Assembly: GCA_024449915.1 (NCBI GenBank)
Contig: JAMZAV010000777.1
Location: 1-64,000 of the forward strand
Origin: Sweltsa coloradensis
Taxonomy: Eukaryota; Arthropoda; Insecta; Plecoptera; Chloroperlidae
Direction: 5' to 3'
Length of the DNA: 64,000 nt
Shown here: in pieces, positions 1 through 10,722 of the stretch
How positions within the stretch are numbered: position 1 is the first letter of the stretch
How the letters are laid out: the number at the start of each line of letters is the position of its first letter
The notes under the pieces: generated by a model
The model's database searches: none
What the model saw: only the letters and a program-made list of their open reading frames with translations
What the model was told of the DNA's origin: nothing
Translations under genes and position numbers: made by a program

Positions 1-121
1 GATGGGCACGGCATGCACATTGGTGGGCACGGCGACGGGCAGGGCATGCACATCGGGGCACGGCCCACACGGACCGCAGGGTGGGCACGGTCCGCACGGC
101 TCTGGGCAGCAGACGGGGTAG
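1..121 (+). other. GC-rich His/Gly-rich tandem segment, possible 3' end of a coding exon
   Basis: This is a GC-rich island against an AT-rich background, built from repeats of GGGCACGG and GGCATGCACAT. Frame 1 reads DGHGMHIGGHGDGQGMHIG. After a one-base slip near position 55 the next frame reads GHGPHGPQGGHGPHGSGQQ and stops at TAG 119-121. The His-Gly-Pro pattern carries on across the slip, which suggests a low-complexity coding exon cut by the window edge with one indel. A non-coding GC-rich minisatellite would look the same. I do not recognise a family. Confidence 0.25.
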
Positions 122-2949
122 CACGCCAACAACGGGAGCGCTCGACAAGCGTCGGAAACTCTCGGAGGGTGGCCGGCTGCATTGCATCCGCTCCCTGAAC
201 GGTCTGCACACAGAAAACAAGAGATCCTACAGATTTAGGTAGGGTATGCGGTATGCCTCCTGGTAGGGGCCTACTACAACAGTTTTGCTACACAAAAGCC
301 TCCCTGCATATGCTTTAGAATCTAAAAATTAGCTTGTGTGCATCTGCCGTGTCAGTGAGCAACTATTTCTTTTCAAAACCCCGGTTTCTTACCTATGCCC
401 TATAGTCAAAGCCCTAGCTATACTTAGGTATCCCCCGGTGCAGGGCCTGTTTAATCCATGATTAAAAAAAGCTTTGCAAATATCCTCCAGCCAGTCAGAA
501 ATGTGTGGCGGGAAATCGCACCGGCGAACATTACGAAGGGACGGGCTACCTTTAGGGTTATCAAACATGCCAAATAGCCTAGGGCGTTCGTTCTTTTAAT
601 TTTCTCTTGTCCAGGCCCAGAACTATATCCTTAAACAAACGAGGTAGCCCTAACTGGAACCAACTACGGACTGCGAGCCGATTGCGTCAATTTGTGTTGG
701 GCCATTTGCTTAGACCTAGGACCTAGGGGCCTGAATGTAGGTATAGGCCGTAAATTTTGACTCTTGAAGCCTAGGCCTAAGCCTACATGAAAAGTCACGC
801 TTAAAAATATTCATTGTAGCCTATTTTCTACCGACGTCCAAGGTAGGGCCTTTTTCTGTGCAAATGAAATCGGTAACAAAAAGCCACTTAGGCCATTACT
901 TGGGGAAAATAATTTAAAATTTAATCAAATTATAATTATTTTCCTACGATCTAAATAGGCTTTGCTACTGATTTCATAACAATTTAAAACCGTTTCCAAT
1001 CTGTAAAGACGTGATAATATATGTCCCTAGGGTAGGCTAGGCTGCATGCACTTACGCATTATCGTAGCAATCGATCAGACCCTGGAATTTGTTCATCATA
1101 CCCCGCCGCCGCTCGTTGACGGTAGCGCAAGGCGCATTACATTGACCAGACATGTTTGAATTTACTGTAAATTTAGAAACGTTCACAAAAAGTGAAAATT
1201 TAAATATGAATTCTAAAGTAAATGGCCAAAAATTGAAGAGAGAATATTCTTGGTGCCGCCCCCCGGCTTTTCTCTCATGGCAATGAATGAGTTTCAACTC
1301 AAAATGTAACTATGGAAAATGTTAGGGTCTTGTTTATGTTTGATGTAACTGCGCATGTGTGAAACCATAGGAAACAATCACATGGCTTGTTTGTGTTCCG
1401 AAATACACAGCCTTCTTAAGGTGAAATAAGTAAATTCAAGGTTATCTAGATGCCGCAAACAAAAACCAAGGGCTATGAATCTCCCTAGCGACGTTTCGGC
1501 GAACCTAGGCTCCGCTCATAAGTTCCAACCATAAGATACTAGGGTTCCAACCATGTCAAACCATGGATCGTAATGTCACCCTTGAAACTCCATGTTTCAA
1601 AATACAAATCTGTAGGTTTTACTTTTTAGGTTTGACCAAAAATTCCATGTTTGAGAGATTTTTTGAGAGGAGAGGACCCGTTAAAAGCGATGGATACTTT
1701 TCTCAAAGTAATCGCACGACTATAAGGGCTGTCAGAAAGGACTCAATCCAAGTAATAAATATGACCGAGACTAAACTATTGAAAAACATTCAGTTAGGAG
1801 TTCCCCCCCTTGTGTCTTGGTCTCAAGCTGACACCTTTGGAATATGTGTATGGCTGATCGTGCTAACATCTTAATCCACTTATGTTAAACCTTTTTAACA
1901 CACGTTTTCTTCCCAGTGCATTTGCTTCCTGTTAGGATAGACCTTGAATTAGTTTGTCCACGTGTTTGCCTCTTCAGTGACCCCAGTGTTCAGAGAGTTA
2001 TATAGCTTATGGTTATTATACTCCAATGGTATTAGAAGGAATGTTCAAGGGCAGAGATATATAAAATGATCTCGATCCTAAGGGGAGTAGCTGCATGAAC
2101 TTCACTCAAGCTCAAGCAGTATACACAATCACCTCTGTTTTATATTAATTACTTAGCGTTTAAAGCGGGTATTAACCGCTAAACTCCAAAAATATATTTC
2201 ATTGTAAGGCTAACTAGTAATGAATTTAAGCAATCAACAGAAAGAAATTATGGGGCCACTCATGATACCTCCCAAAAAATTGTCAACGATCATTTTTCAG
2301 GAGCTAGTGTCCCATCTGGCAAATAATCTCCCATAATGAAATAACATGGAGACGATCTTTATGTGCCCCGTGGACTTGGAGGATTTTGATCCTCGTAAAA
2401 AATATTGGTCATGATTGGACGTACCTCGGACGTCTTTTATGTAAAAATTCCTATATTTCGTTTTGTTATAATTGGTTGTGATTAGCACTTAAACACAGTT
2501 CGGTCAAAATATTACTGATTACCAAGAGGGGGTGTGATTTTTGGATATGCATATTTTGCGTGTTTGAGGTATATTTGGGTAACAGTTTCAAGACACGATG
2601 TTATAAAAGGGCATTTGGAATGTGTATGTGTTACTTGCTCGTAGTATCTGTGTGGACAAAAAAAGAAGCAGGTGAATGTCAGCGATAAGAATTGTTTTCA
2701 AAACACCAAATTTCGCCAAGTTTTTATAAAAAAAAATCACAGTTACAAGATATATTTTTTAAAGGTCACATTTAAGTGTAGTATGTGCTATTAGATTCAC
2801 GTGGTAAAAAATAATTTTTGGGATTTTTAGCCCCTTTAACTAGATGCTGAAACGATGAGGTTGCAACCAAAATGTCGCGCAACACCGTTACATCCGCGTG
2901 TTACACGACGAATTTTACCCGTCAACCGCCGGAGTCGGTTGGGTCTAGA
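122..2949. other. AT-rich stretch with no recognisable gene
   Basis: The only open frames here are short and show no recognisable domain. The longest, at 1563-1874 (+), gives 103 residues without a family signature. Motifs made of CCTAGG and TAGGCC recur between about 540 and 800, but no clear repeat unit emerges. I see nothing else. Confidence 0.5.
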
Positions 2950-3408
2950 TAAGCGATAATTCGATGCAATTTAGTAGTACGGTCGGTAGTAGCGATTAAT
3001 TCCAGATGCCAATTTATAGTACGAGTCGGTAGTAGCAGATAATCCGATGCAATTTATAGTACGTTCGGTGTAGTAGTGAGAATTCCACAGATGCAATGTA
3101 TAGTACGGTCGGTAGTAGTGTATAAATCGATTGCACAATTTATTAGTACGGTCGGTAGTAGTGATTAAATATCGATGCAATATAGTATACACACGAGTCG
3201 GTTAGTAGGGTTAATTTCCGATGCAATTTATAGTAATGGTCTGTAGTAGCTGAAGTAATTCGATGCAATTTTAGTACGGTCGGTAGTAGCCACGATTAAT
3301 TCCATGCACAATTTATAGTACGGTCGGTAGTAGGCGATAATTACAGATGCAATTTATGAGTACGTCGGTTAGTAGCGATGAATCCGATGCAATTTATAGT
3401 TCTTTGTT
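2950..3408 (+). repeat. Minisatellite, about 11 units of 38-47 bp
   Basis: The unit is built round GATGCAATTTATAGTAC followed by GGTCGGTAGTAG and a short GATAATTCC-like spacer. About eleven units follow one another. They differ mostly by one to four inserted or deleted bases (GTCGGTAGT, GTCGGTTAGT, GTCGGTGTAGT) and less by substitutions. The short open frames across it are by-products of the repeat. The array stops sharply at about 3400. Confidence 0.9.
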
Positions 3409-3429
3409 GGAAAATACAACAAAGACCAT

Positions 3430-3850
3430 ACGTGAACAACCAAAATGGTTGCGATTACCGTTGTTATTTAAATGCAGTGATGGTAGAACTAGGGGTTGTT
3501 GTTCGAACAGCGTCGACCTCTAGAATATTCAGCACCGTTCGATCGTTTAGACATGATGTGATGAAGTTGTCGGCTATGCATAGAGGTACGCTACGCAACA
3601 ATGACTTTTAGTGACGTAATTGCTCTCGTTCATTGGCCACGGGAGGGACGCGGTGGAGGTATCGCAATGCATGGAGTCGACTCAGTGTAGTGCATGAGCG
3701 CACAGCAATGAGACTTCGGTCACTGGCCGGCTCCAGCGAGTGTTGGTCAGCATTCGACAGCTACCACAACATACAACAACCACGGTAATAAGCGGCTGAC
3801 GTATTTGCCGTCTTGTGAACTCAAGTATGTGTGTGTGTACTAGGAGAAGG
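3430..3850 (+). promoter_or_regulatory. GC-richer segment with initiator-like and DPE-like motifs
   Basis: The segment just after the minisatellite has more CpG than its surroundings. TCAGTG at 3682-3687 matches the arthropod initiator. With its A (3684) as +1, AGACT begins at 3711, which is +28, the position of a downstream promoter element; it matches four of five consensus bases. A GTATGT at 3824 could serve as a splice donor. No coding frame of note follows, so this is only a weak promoter or first-exon candidate. Confidence 0.15.
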
Positions 3851-5342
3851 GTGAATTTACCACCACCAAAAACGTTTATGTTTAAAGTTATATGATTTAT
3901 TGGTATCTATCTTGTGTGGTTCAGGCCAGTGACCATTACTGTGGTTTGAAACATTTTGTCGCGAGTTACATCGTTCGGTCAGTTGCGGATAACAACACCA
4001 CGCGGGCGGCGCATCCGCTAATGCTATCGTGCTATGAAAGCCCATGCACCTAGTCATGCGCTGTGTCACACATCGACAGCAAGGAGTGTGTTATTACTTT
4101 ATCTGACGACAATGATGACGAAATGACATTGTGTTAGAGATTTGTATAATGAATTTTAGAGATGTTATCACCGTCGTATAGTGTTAAGTGTTCGCGTTTC
4201 GAGCAATCGAATTTCGATAAGGTTAGTGTTTTTGTAAGTGGTTGGCTGCTAGTCCGAAGTGTGGAATAGGCATTTCAATGTTCATTGCCTGTTTGGTCAC
4301 ACTCGGAATCTAGGTGAGTTACGTATAACACCACTATAGGTACATATGTCAAGGGCTTCTAATGCAAATGTTTTCTGGTTTGTTATTGCGGTTGATTTCG
4401 TTTTATCTTTTTTTTTTGTGATAGTCACCCTTGCGTGGATGTGTGAAAATATAATTGGCCACAGGTTTCTGCGTACTTGGAGAACAATTGTCATCTAAGT
4501 ATATGGTGGTGTAGATTTGTTTAAAAGTCAAACCATAGCGACACCACGTGCACTGCATCATGTATGGTCGGAATTTTCTATAGCCATACTGAGAAAATAA
4601 AAGTCATTGTTCAGAGAATACTTTATGTATGGAATATGCCTCGTTACTATGTATGATAAGGGATGTTTTACCTAGTCTACGAATAGAAGTATGACAGACT
4701 CTTAAATTAGATTTCACAGAGTGTATTACAGATAAGTTTTACAATTTACAAGGTTTGTGAAGTATCATTTGTATATGTGTGATCGGTGTATGTGTTGTAA
4801 TTACACAATTGTGTTATTCGTGTTCGTCGTAAGAAAATGTGTTGACTGTTGATTACGTATACGCAAGCAAATACGATGCTATAACAACATTAAATACGAA
4901 TTTATTTACTTTCTGTATACTATATACTTTATTTACTATATCGTATACAGTCAATTCACTTCACGAGGTCGCATGCATTTGTATCTCGTACTCTTAATTA
5001 GCAGGCAATGCAGTGTGACTGAGATGTGAGCGTCTACTGCTGCCGCGTGTTCCAGCTGTAATAATATACATTTGTACATTATTGATTATAAATAAGTAAT
5101 AAATTAAAATAGCGTGTTAAGTGTGAGTATGAATTGTCCTTGCTAACCCCGTAGATCAATTCTACTCATCGCGTTATCTTCAAGTGACATCGAAGACAGG
5201 GTGTTATACGCCCAATCATCTCACCAAAGGACTTAATGGAATGTGTGACTGCTTATTATTACCAATAAGAGTAGCCGTGTTAATTAAAATATATTTTAAT
5301 TACGAAACAAAACGAACATACACGAACCATAAAAAAATAAAA
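3851..5342. other. AT-rich stretch, nothing recognisable
   Basis: Only open frames of 70 residues or fewer occur, none with a family signature. The part up to about 4080 is moderately GC-rich and then gives way to AT-rich sequence. I see no repeat structure. Confidence 0.45.
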
Positions 5343-5495
5343 TGATAAAATTTTTTTTATATTACTTATTTTTTATTTTTTTTTATTTTTTTTTTTATTT
5401 TTTTTTTTTTTTTTTTTATATTTTTTTTTTTATTATTCTTTTTATTCTTTGGGTCTTTTATTTATATATTTTTTTCTTATTTTTTTTTTAAATTG
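5343..5495. repeat. T-rich low-complexity tract
   Basis: About 150 bases consist almost wholly of T runs broken by single A or C bases. This could be the eroded tail of a retroposed element or an expanded poly-T. No unit or flanking duplication is visible. Confidence 0.85.
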
Positions 5496-7363
5496 TTTTT
5501 GTCAACGATCGACTAGGGCGGCGAACTTAAAAAAAAATTTCATAATCTAACGATCTGTATTTTTTGAAATGGCATTGCAACAAAATACATTTTCTCACCA
5601 CTTTATAGTGTAGGCCCTAGGTAGAATTATTACTTTTTAATTTACACTTTTACACACATTTTACAGCTTGTTTAAATGTTGCACAATCTACTCTTGTTAC
5701 TATAGTTCTCGATTCACACCTAAACGTCAACCGAGCGAGAAGTTTGCTCCTGATAATGTTTTTTTAGCAATAGCACGGGCACTCGTACAGGACCTGTTTC
5801 AGGCGTACCAGTCCATGCAAGGCATTACCAACTACTGTGACACACGTTTCATTCACTTCGTTCCAGATATTATTATAAACGAACTACTCTCGAGAAAAAA
5901 ACTTGTGTTACCGCTCCTCCACTCTACCTAGTGGCTGATATATTATAACATTTAAAACTAAATCGTAGTAACAAGAAGTAATGATAGGAAATATAAAAAA
6001 TTTATCTTTCTATAATCAAATTAATGCTACAATAACAGCATACATATCAGCTTTGTCCAAATATAAATTCACGTTTTTTAAGTGAGGGTTGTTTGCGTAA
6101 AAGGCACATCGGAGCTCTTAAAGATACTGATTTAAATAGTAAATTTAATAACATTGTATCTAATATTTACATGATCACACGCTGCTTGATTTGAAAATCA
6201 CAAGTGGCATTTATTCAATGACTACAGAAATATTTAAATTTGAACGGACACCGTTCTAAAAGCCTGTAATATTTACTGTCTTGTAACTAAAGGCTTGCAA
6301 CTTAAATTATTAAAAAAAAGTACCCACGAACAGTTTTCGACAGTGAGGACAGTGACAGTGTCATTGTAAGGGTTTCAATTTGCCAATTGTAGGGGATATT
6401 GGCCCACGACGGTAAAATCAAAGTGGGTGAAATTACATTCGACAAAGGCGTTTTACCACAGAATAATGATTAAAATTATGTCTACGAGAACAGCTGCGAA
6501 TACATAATCTAAATCGCTACTGAAATCCAACATTAAAATATACTAGGGTAAAATCTAACGTGTTTCGGACACTTGATTTTTTAATTGAATATTAGGAAAG
6601 CACCAGTCATTCATCTTATATATGGTATTCATAAGCTATTATTTGTAATGCTTTCATCTTAATTTGACGATTTCGAGTCAATACGGTAATATTAATTAAA
6701 TAAGGAACCTGTAAGTAATGCTGCTATTATATAGTTTCTGTTCCTTTGGTTAGGGCCTAAATAGTTCGCTCTAAACAATTTTAACGAGCAAGATGAAACG
6801 AAAAACAAATGAAACTTGTTATCACAGTGCAGTGTGAATACAGCTTTTGGTTTATTATGCAGATGCGCGGCTTTGGGAAAATGGGCACTTTTTTAAAACA
6901 CTTTCTGCTGTAGAAACGATGGTTCTATACGATCGTCTTGATTCACAGCTGTTTCTAACACACATGTTAAACACTCGCAAAATAATTGTGCAAACTTAAC
7001 GTATGTATAAGGAAAGGGAAAGGCATTATTTAAAAAAAAATCGACGCAAAACAAAAATATCCAGATCATCTCATTACAAAAGATTCTGTTTATAGTTTAG
7101 CTTAATGTGTAATTGTTGAAAAAATAAAAAAATTGTGCATCAGAAATTGGTAATTAATATTTTGCTCAGAACAAACACAAATGTTAATGGTCTCATCTCA
7201 TGCAATGACTGTATGCATTTAAGTCGCATGTCTTGTTAAAATTTTGTTACCACGATCATTTATAAAATCTTTTTTTTTTTTTTTCTTCAGGCAATGACTT
7301 CTTTCTTAGGCTTTTTTGGGAGGCCGCTGAAATGCATTAGTTTTGAAATGAACATCTACACGC
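5496..7363. other. AT-rich stretch with one unassigned 87-codon open frame
   Basis: An open frame at 5668-5931 (+) has fairly protein-like composition (LAIARALVQDLFQAYQSM), but I recognise no family. At 7268-7290 a long T tract followed by CTTCAG makes a strong splice-acceptor look-alike. The frame after it stays open for about 39 codons but runs into the repeat that begins at 7364. Nothing else is seen. Confidence 0.35.
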
Positions 7364-7800
7364 TAGCCCCTCCCTTAACTGTAAAAATTTTGGAAACCAA
7401 GCGATAACCAACTGATAACTTCCTGTAACCATGATAACCAATCGATAACCATTTGATAACCACTTAGTAACCAGCGAAAGTTCCTTGAAAATGCATTTGT
7501 AAACTAAAGTTAAACCTATGGTAACCAATGATAACCCATTGATAACGTATGCAAACCAATGACAAAATCCGTTGGTTTGTGTATAAAACCTTCTAATACC
7601 AATTGACAACCAACCCTAGTAAACCTCAAGTAACAAACACCTACTGGAAAAACCATGGTATTAGTTGGTTTACTACTTTTCATAGGAGGAATCGTATTAT
7701 AATAACCTAAGACATACCCAATGACACCCCTGGTTATATGAACCTTCTCATAACCAATTGACAATTCAACTGTAAATGCTCAAGTATAACCAAATGATGG
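7364..7800 (+). repeat. Left arm: array of GATAACCA-type degenerate repeats
   Basis: The arm opens with TAGCCC and GTAAAAATTTTGG, followed by many degenerate copies of AACCAATTGATAACC. The same opening and the same repeat type return as the reverse complement at 10440-10722. The pair therefore looks like the long inverted termini of a foldback-type element about 3.36 kb long, or two separate copies of one family in opposite orientation. No convincing target-site duplication is visible. Confidence 0.6.
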
Positions 7801-7937
7801 TTTATATTTGGTTTATTAAAATACCTTAAATTAGCCATTTAATTGACAACACGCCACTGCCAACACCTGCATTCAATGGACTTGATTATAGATTTCTTAG
7901 GGAAACACGTGCTAGAGTCATCGACCGTACACGTTGT

Positions 7938-8520
7938 ATGGATGAACTTTTTTGTCAAGTTTTTAGTTGCGTCAGGATTCCACTTTTCCTTTGCAAAGTG
8001 GCTTTTGAAGGCATTGTAGTTGATTGTGCAAGTTTCTGTTGATTACTTGTTAATTTGTTATTATATAAACCTAAAAAAACTTAATATTATTAAAACCTTT
8101 ATTCTATGGATTCGGCTAATCTTTTTCAACTTTTTCTTTCACAAAAGGTACTTACATGCACAATTAACCTATTGTCATGTGTGAAATATGAACGTTGTAG
8201 CTCCCTCACCCGTTTGGTCAGTAATCGGACCAAATTCACGAAAATATCCCCCCGCAATAAAAATCGACAAAAAATCGTTAAAGTACGATTATTCATGTAG
8301 AAATATTTCTTCAATTGTGACCCAAAAACGGTGGCAAGGCTAAGTTCAGAGAAAACGAAAGCGTCCCCTCCAATTTTCATCAAGATTCGCATATGCCGTT
8401 TGCCCGGAATCGTTCGCGAACAAACAGACAGACAAAACAAACCCAAAAGAAAAAAACACCCGAGCTAAATGTTTGGGGGGGTCACAGTGAAATTGATAGG
8501 TCTTCAGGCTTCGCTCATAC
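7938..8520 (-). mobile_element. Helentron-like family A, copy A1 (degraded)
   Basis: Aligned by eye to the copies at 52-59 kb on the opposite strand. It retains the GGATGA start, the block around GAACGTTGTAGC, CCCGTTTGGTCAG, AAATATTTCTTC, GCATATGCCGTTTGCCCGG and the outer CTTCGCTCAT end. It lacks the CTAG-bearing tip and carries many small indels. No coding capacity. It lies inside the inverted GATAACCA arrays. Confidence 0.7.
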
Positions 8521-8833
8521 AATTTATTCCGGTACTATCGCCTTGTAAGAAAAGGCATTATTATCTAATGTTGTTAAAACTGCCCATACATCACCAGGTT
8601 TTCTTCATCCTTTGAATCGAATCTTAATGTTCTTATTCTAAGTTCATATCGAGCCCAGTTTTGATAAGAATTTCGTTTTAGATCTAGCCTTGACTTTTAG
8701 TGGTTATTGTGATTGCAGAACGCCGCAACAGTACTGGTGAATGAGTCCGCATCAGGTTCGTTTCTTACAATCCACAATTTATAGGTAGAACTTAGAATGG
8801 ACATGTCTAATTTATGTATTTTGATAATAATAA

Positions 8834-9677
8834 ACTAGGAAAACGCTTTAGTCCCGCCGCGTTGATGGCTGAGCTTTTTAGTAAGTTTTTTGTTTGCGTA
8901 GGACCACTTTCCTTTGCAAGTGCTTTTTTGAATGCAATTGTAGGTGATTGTTGGGGAAAGTTTCTATTGATATTTGTTATGTTAATTGTTATATAAACTA
9001 AAAAACTCATATTGTAAAACCTATATTTAATATGGATTCTGGATACCTTTTATACTTTTGTAATTTCAAAAGGTACTACATCACCATAAACCTCATAATG
9101 TACATGTGAAATTCTGAACGTGTAGCCTCATCCCGTTTGGTCAGAATCGGCCCAAGCAATGAAAATATAGGCACTAAAAATTGAAAACCTTTATTATAAA
9201 CCCTTTATTTCTATTAGATTCTGGCTACCTTTTTTCAACTTTTTCTTTCATGGATTCTCGGCTAACTTTGTGATTTTTTCTTTCAAAATGTTATACATCA
9301 CCAAAACCATATATGTACATCGGAAATTGAACAAAAAACCCGGGTTTTTTGTAGCCCTACCCGTTTGGTTCAGAATCGGACCAAATGTCACGAAATATTG
9401 CACTAAATAATTTGCAAAAAATAATTCGTATATTTTAAAAAGACGATATTCAATGAGAAATATTTCTTCGATTGCACAAAAAAGTATGGGCACGTCTATA
9501 GTTCAGAGATTTTCGAAGGTCCCCTTCAATTTTGATCTTAGATCGCCTATGCCGTTTGCCCGGCCATTCAGTGCGAACAAACGAAGACAGAAAAAACAAT
9601 AAACCCCAAAGAAAAAACAACCAGAGATATTTTTTGGGGGCGTCAGTGTGAAATTGAAAATCTTCGCTTCGCTCAGT
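8834..9677 (-). mobile_element. Helentron-like family A, copy A2
   Basis: It begins at the base after A with CTAGGAAAACGC and GTCCCGCCGCGTTGATGG, the reverse complement of the family 3' end, and finishes near CTTCGCTTCGCTCAG. The internal block (plant-like TTTATTTCTA, then ACATCACCATAA and CCGTTTGGTCAG) is at least duplicated at about 9010-9180 and 9190-9380. Indel noise is heavy. The reading frames across it are incidental. Confidence 0.75.
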
Positions 9678-10201
9678 ATGTACGTTATCCATAAATAATA
9701 ATATATAATAATAATATATAACAACTTTAAATCGGCAAAACTATGGTTTTATATTGATTTAAAAACATATGTATTTGATTGATAAAGTTAAATCTAAAAT
9801 CATTAATTTTTTGTAATGGAGGTACATCCAAAAGATAAAATTTCCTTGAAGTGCCCCTTTTTTTCTTTAATTCGGACGCGAACTGTGTACTATGAAATTA
9901 TTACATAGTTATGTAGTATATATAAAAAACCGGTTATTATATTGATGACTGTATGATATACCTGTAGAAAAATGTATCAGTCAGGCGCAAAGATTATGAA
10001 CACGTATGAGTGAGGATAAACACGGAAGAATTAACAATTTCGAAAATTCCAGATATTGCTTAAATCATTATGTGGGAACGAAATTAAAAATAAAATTACA
10101 ATATTGAGGTAGTAAAGACGTGCATTCTGCAATACACGGATCAAGCGCGCGGCCCAACCTTATAAGCAAGCCTGCCGCCTGTTACGTGGTATATAGGTTC
10201 C
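9678..10201. other. AT-rich stretch with a short ATA-type repeat
   Basis: ATAATAATATATAATA runs occur at about 9693-9720. The rest shows no gene or repeat I recognise. Confidence 0.4.
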
Positions 10202-10268
10202 GGGCCAGTTGGAGGAGTAGCGTCGAGCTATGGAGAAGGGATCCCGGGATCGAGTCCGGACAGTCACC
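10202..10268 (+). repeat. tRNA-like / SINE-like fragment
   Basis: GGGATCGAGTCC resembles a pol III box B inside a CCGG/CCGG stem, with a weak box A-like stretch (GGAGGAGTAGCGTCGAG) about 35 bases upstream. No full cloverleaf folds by eye, so this reads as a SINE or tRNA-derived remnant. Confidence 0.35.
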
Positions 10269-10439
10269 AATAAAATTTAAGTGTCTAATTCTTCTTCCAT
10301 TCCAGTGCGCTAGTTATTCCTTTGGTATGTACATGTATGGAATGAAGTCACTAAACGTCATGAAAGTATTTATTTTGAGAATATTGATTCGTAATCTGAT
10401 TTGATTTTGGTTTCTTTGAGCGACTTACTAGATCGCACA

Positions 10440-10722
10440 CGGCTGGTGTTCTTACCTCTGATAACCAAGGTTATTTATTGGTTGTTATTTGGTTTACAAT
10501 TCGTTTATTAAATGGTATCGTTTGGTTGTAGTGGTTATCACATGTCTTCCAAATCAACAAAAGAAGCGGTTTACAAATGGTTATCTATGATAACCATATT
10601 GATAATCTTTTGGAAACAAATGTATCAGTTTGTTGACAAATGGTTATTGAAAGGTTATGTTCTTTGGGTTGCTATTTGGTTATTAGTTGGTTAATCGATC
10701 GGTTTACAAAAATTTTGAGTTT
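10440..10722 (-). repeat. Right arm: inverted array of GATAACCA-type repeats
   Basis: The + strand shows GGTTATC and TGGTTAT motifs and closes with GGTTTACAAAAATTTTGAG and GGGCTA. Reverse-complemented, this matches the outer end of the left arm at 7364 and its AACC/GATAACC repeats. Length is about 280 bases against 430 in the left arm, so one arm has lost or gained units. Confidence 0.6.

Noticed and set aside
2950..3408. Possible CRISPR array (regular repeats with spacers)
   Set aside because: The units repeat along their whole length and contain no unique spacers; the sequence context is animal nuclear DNA.
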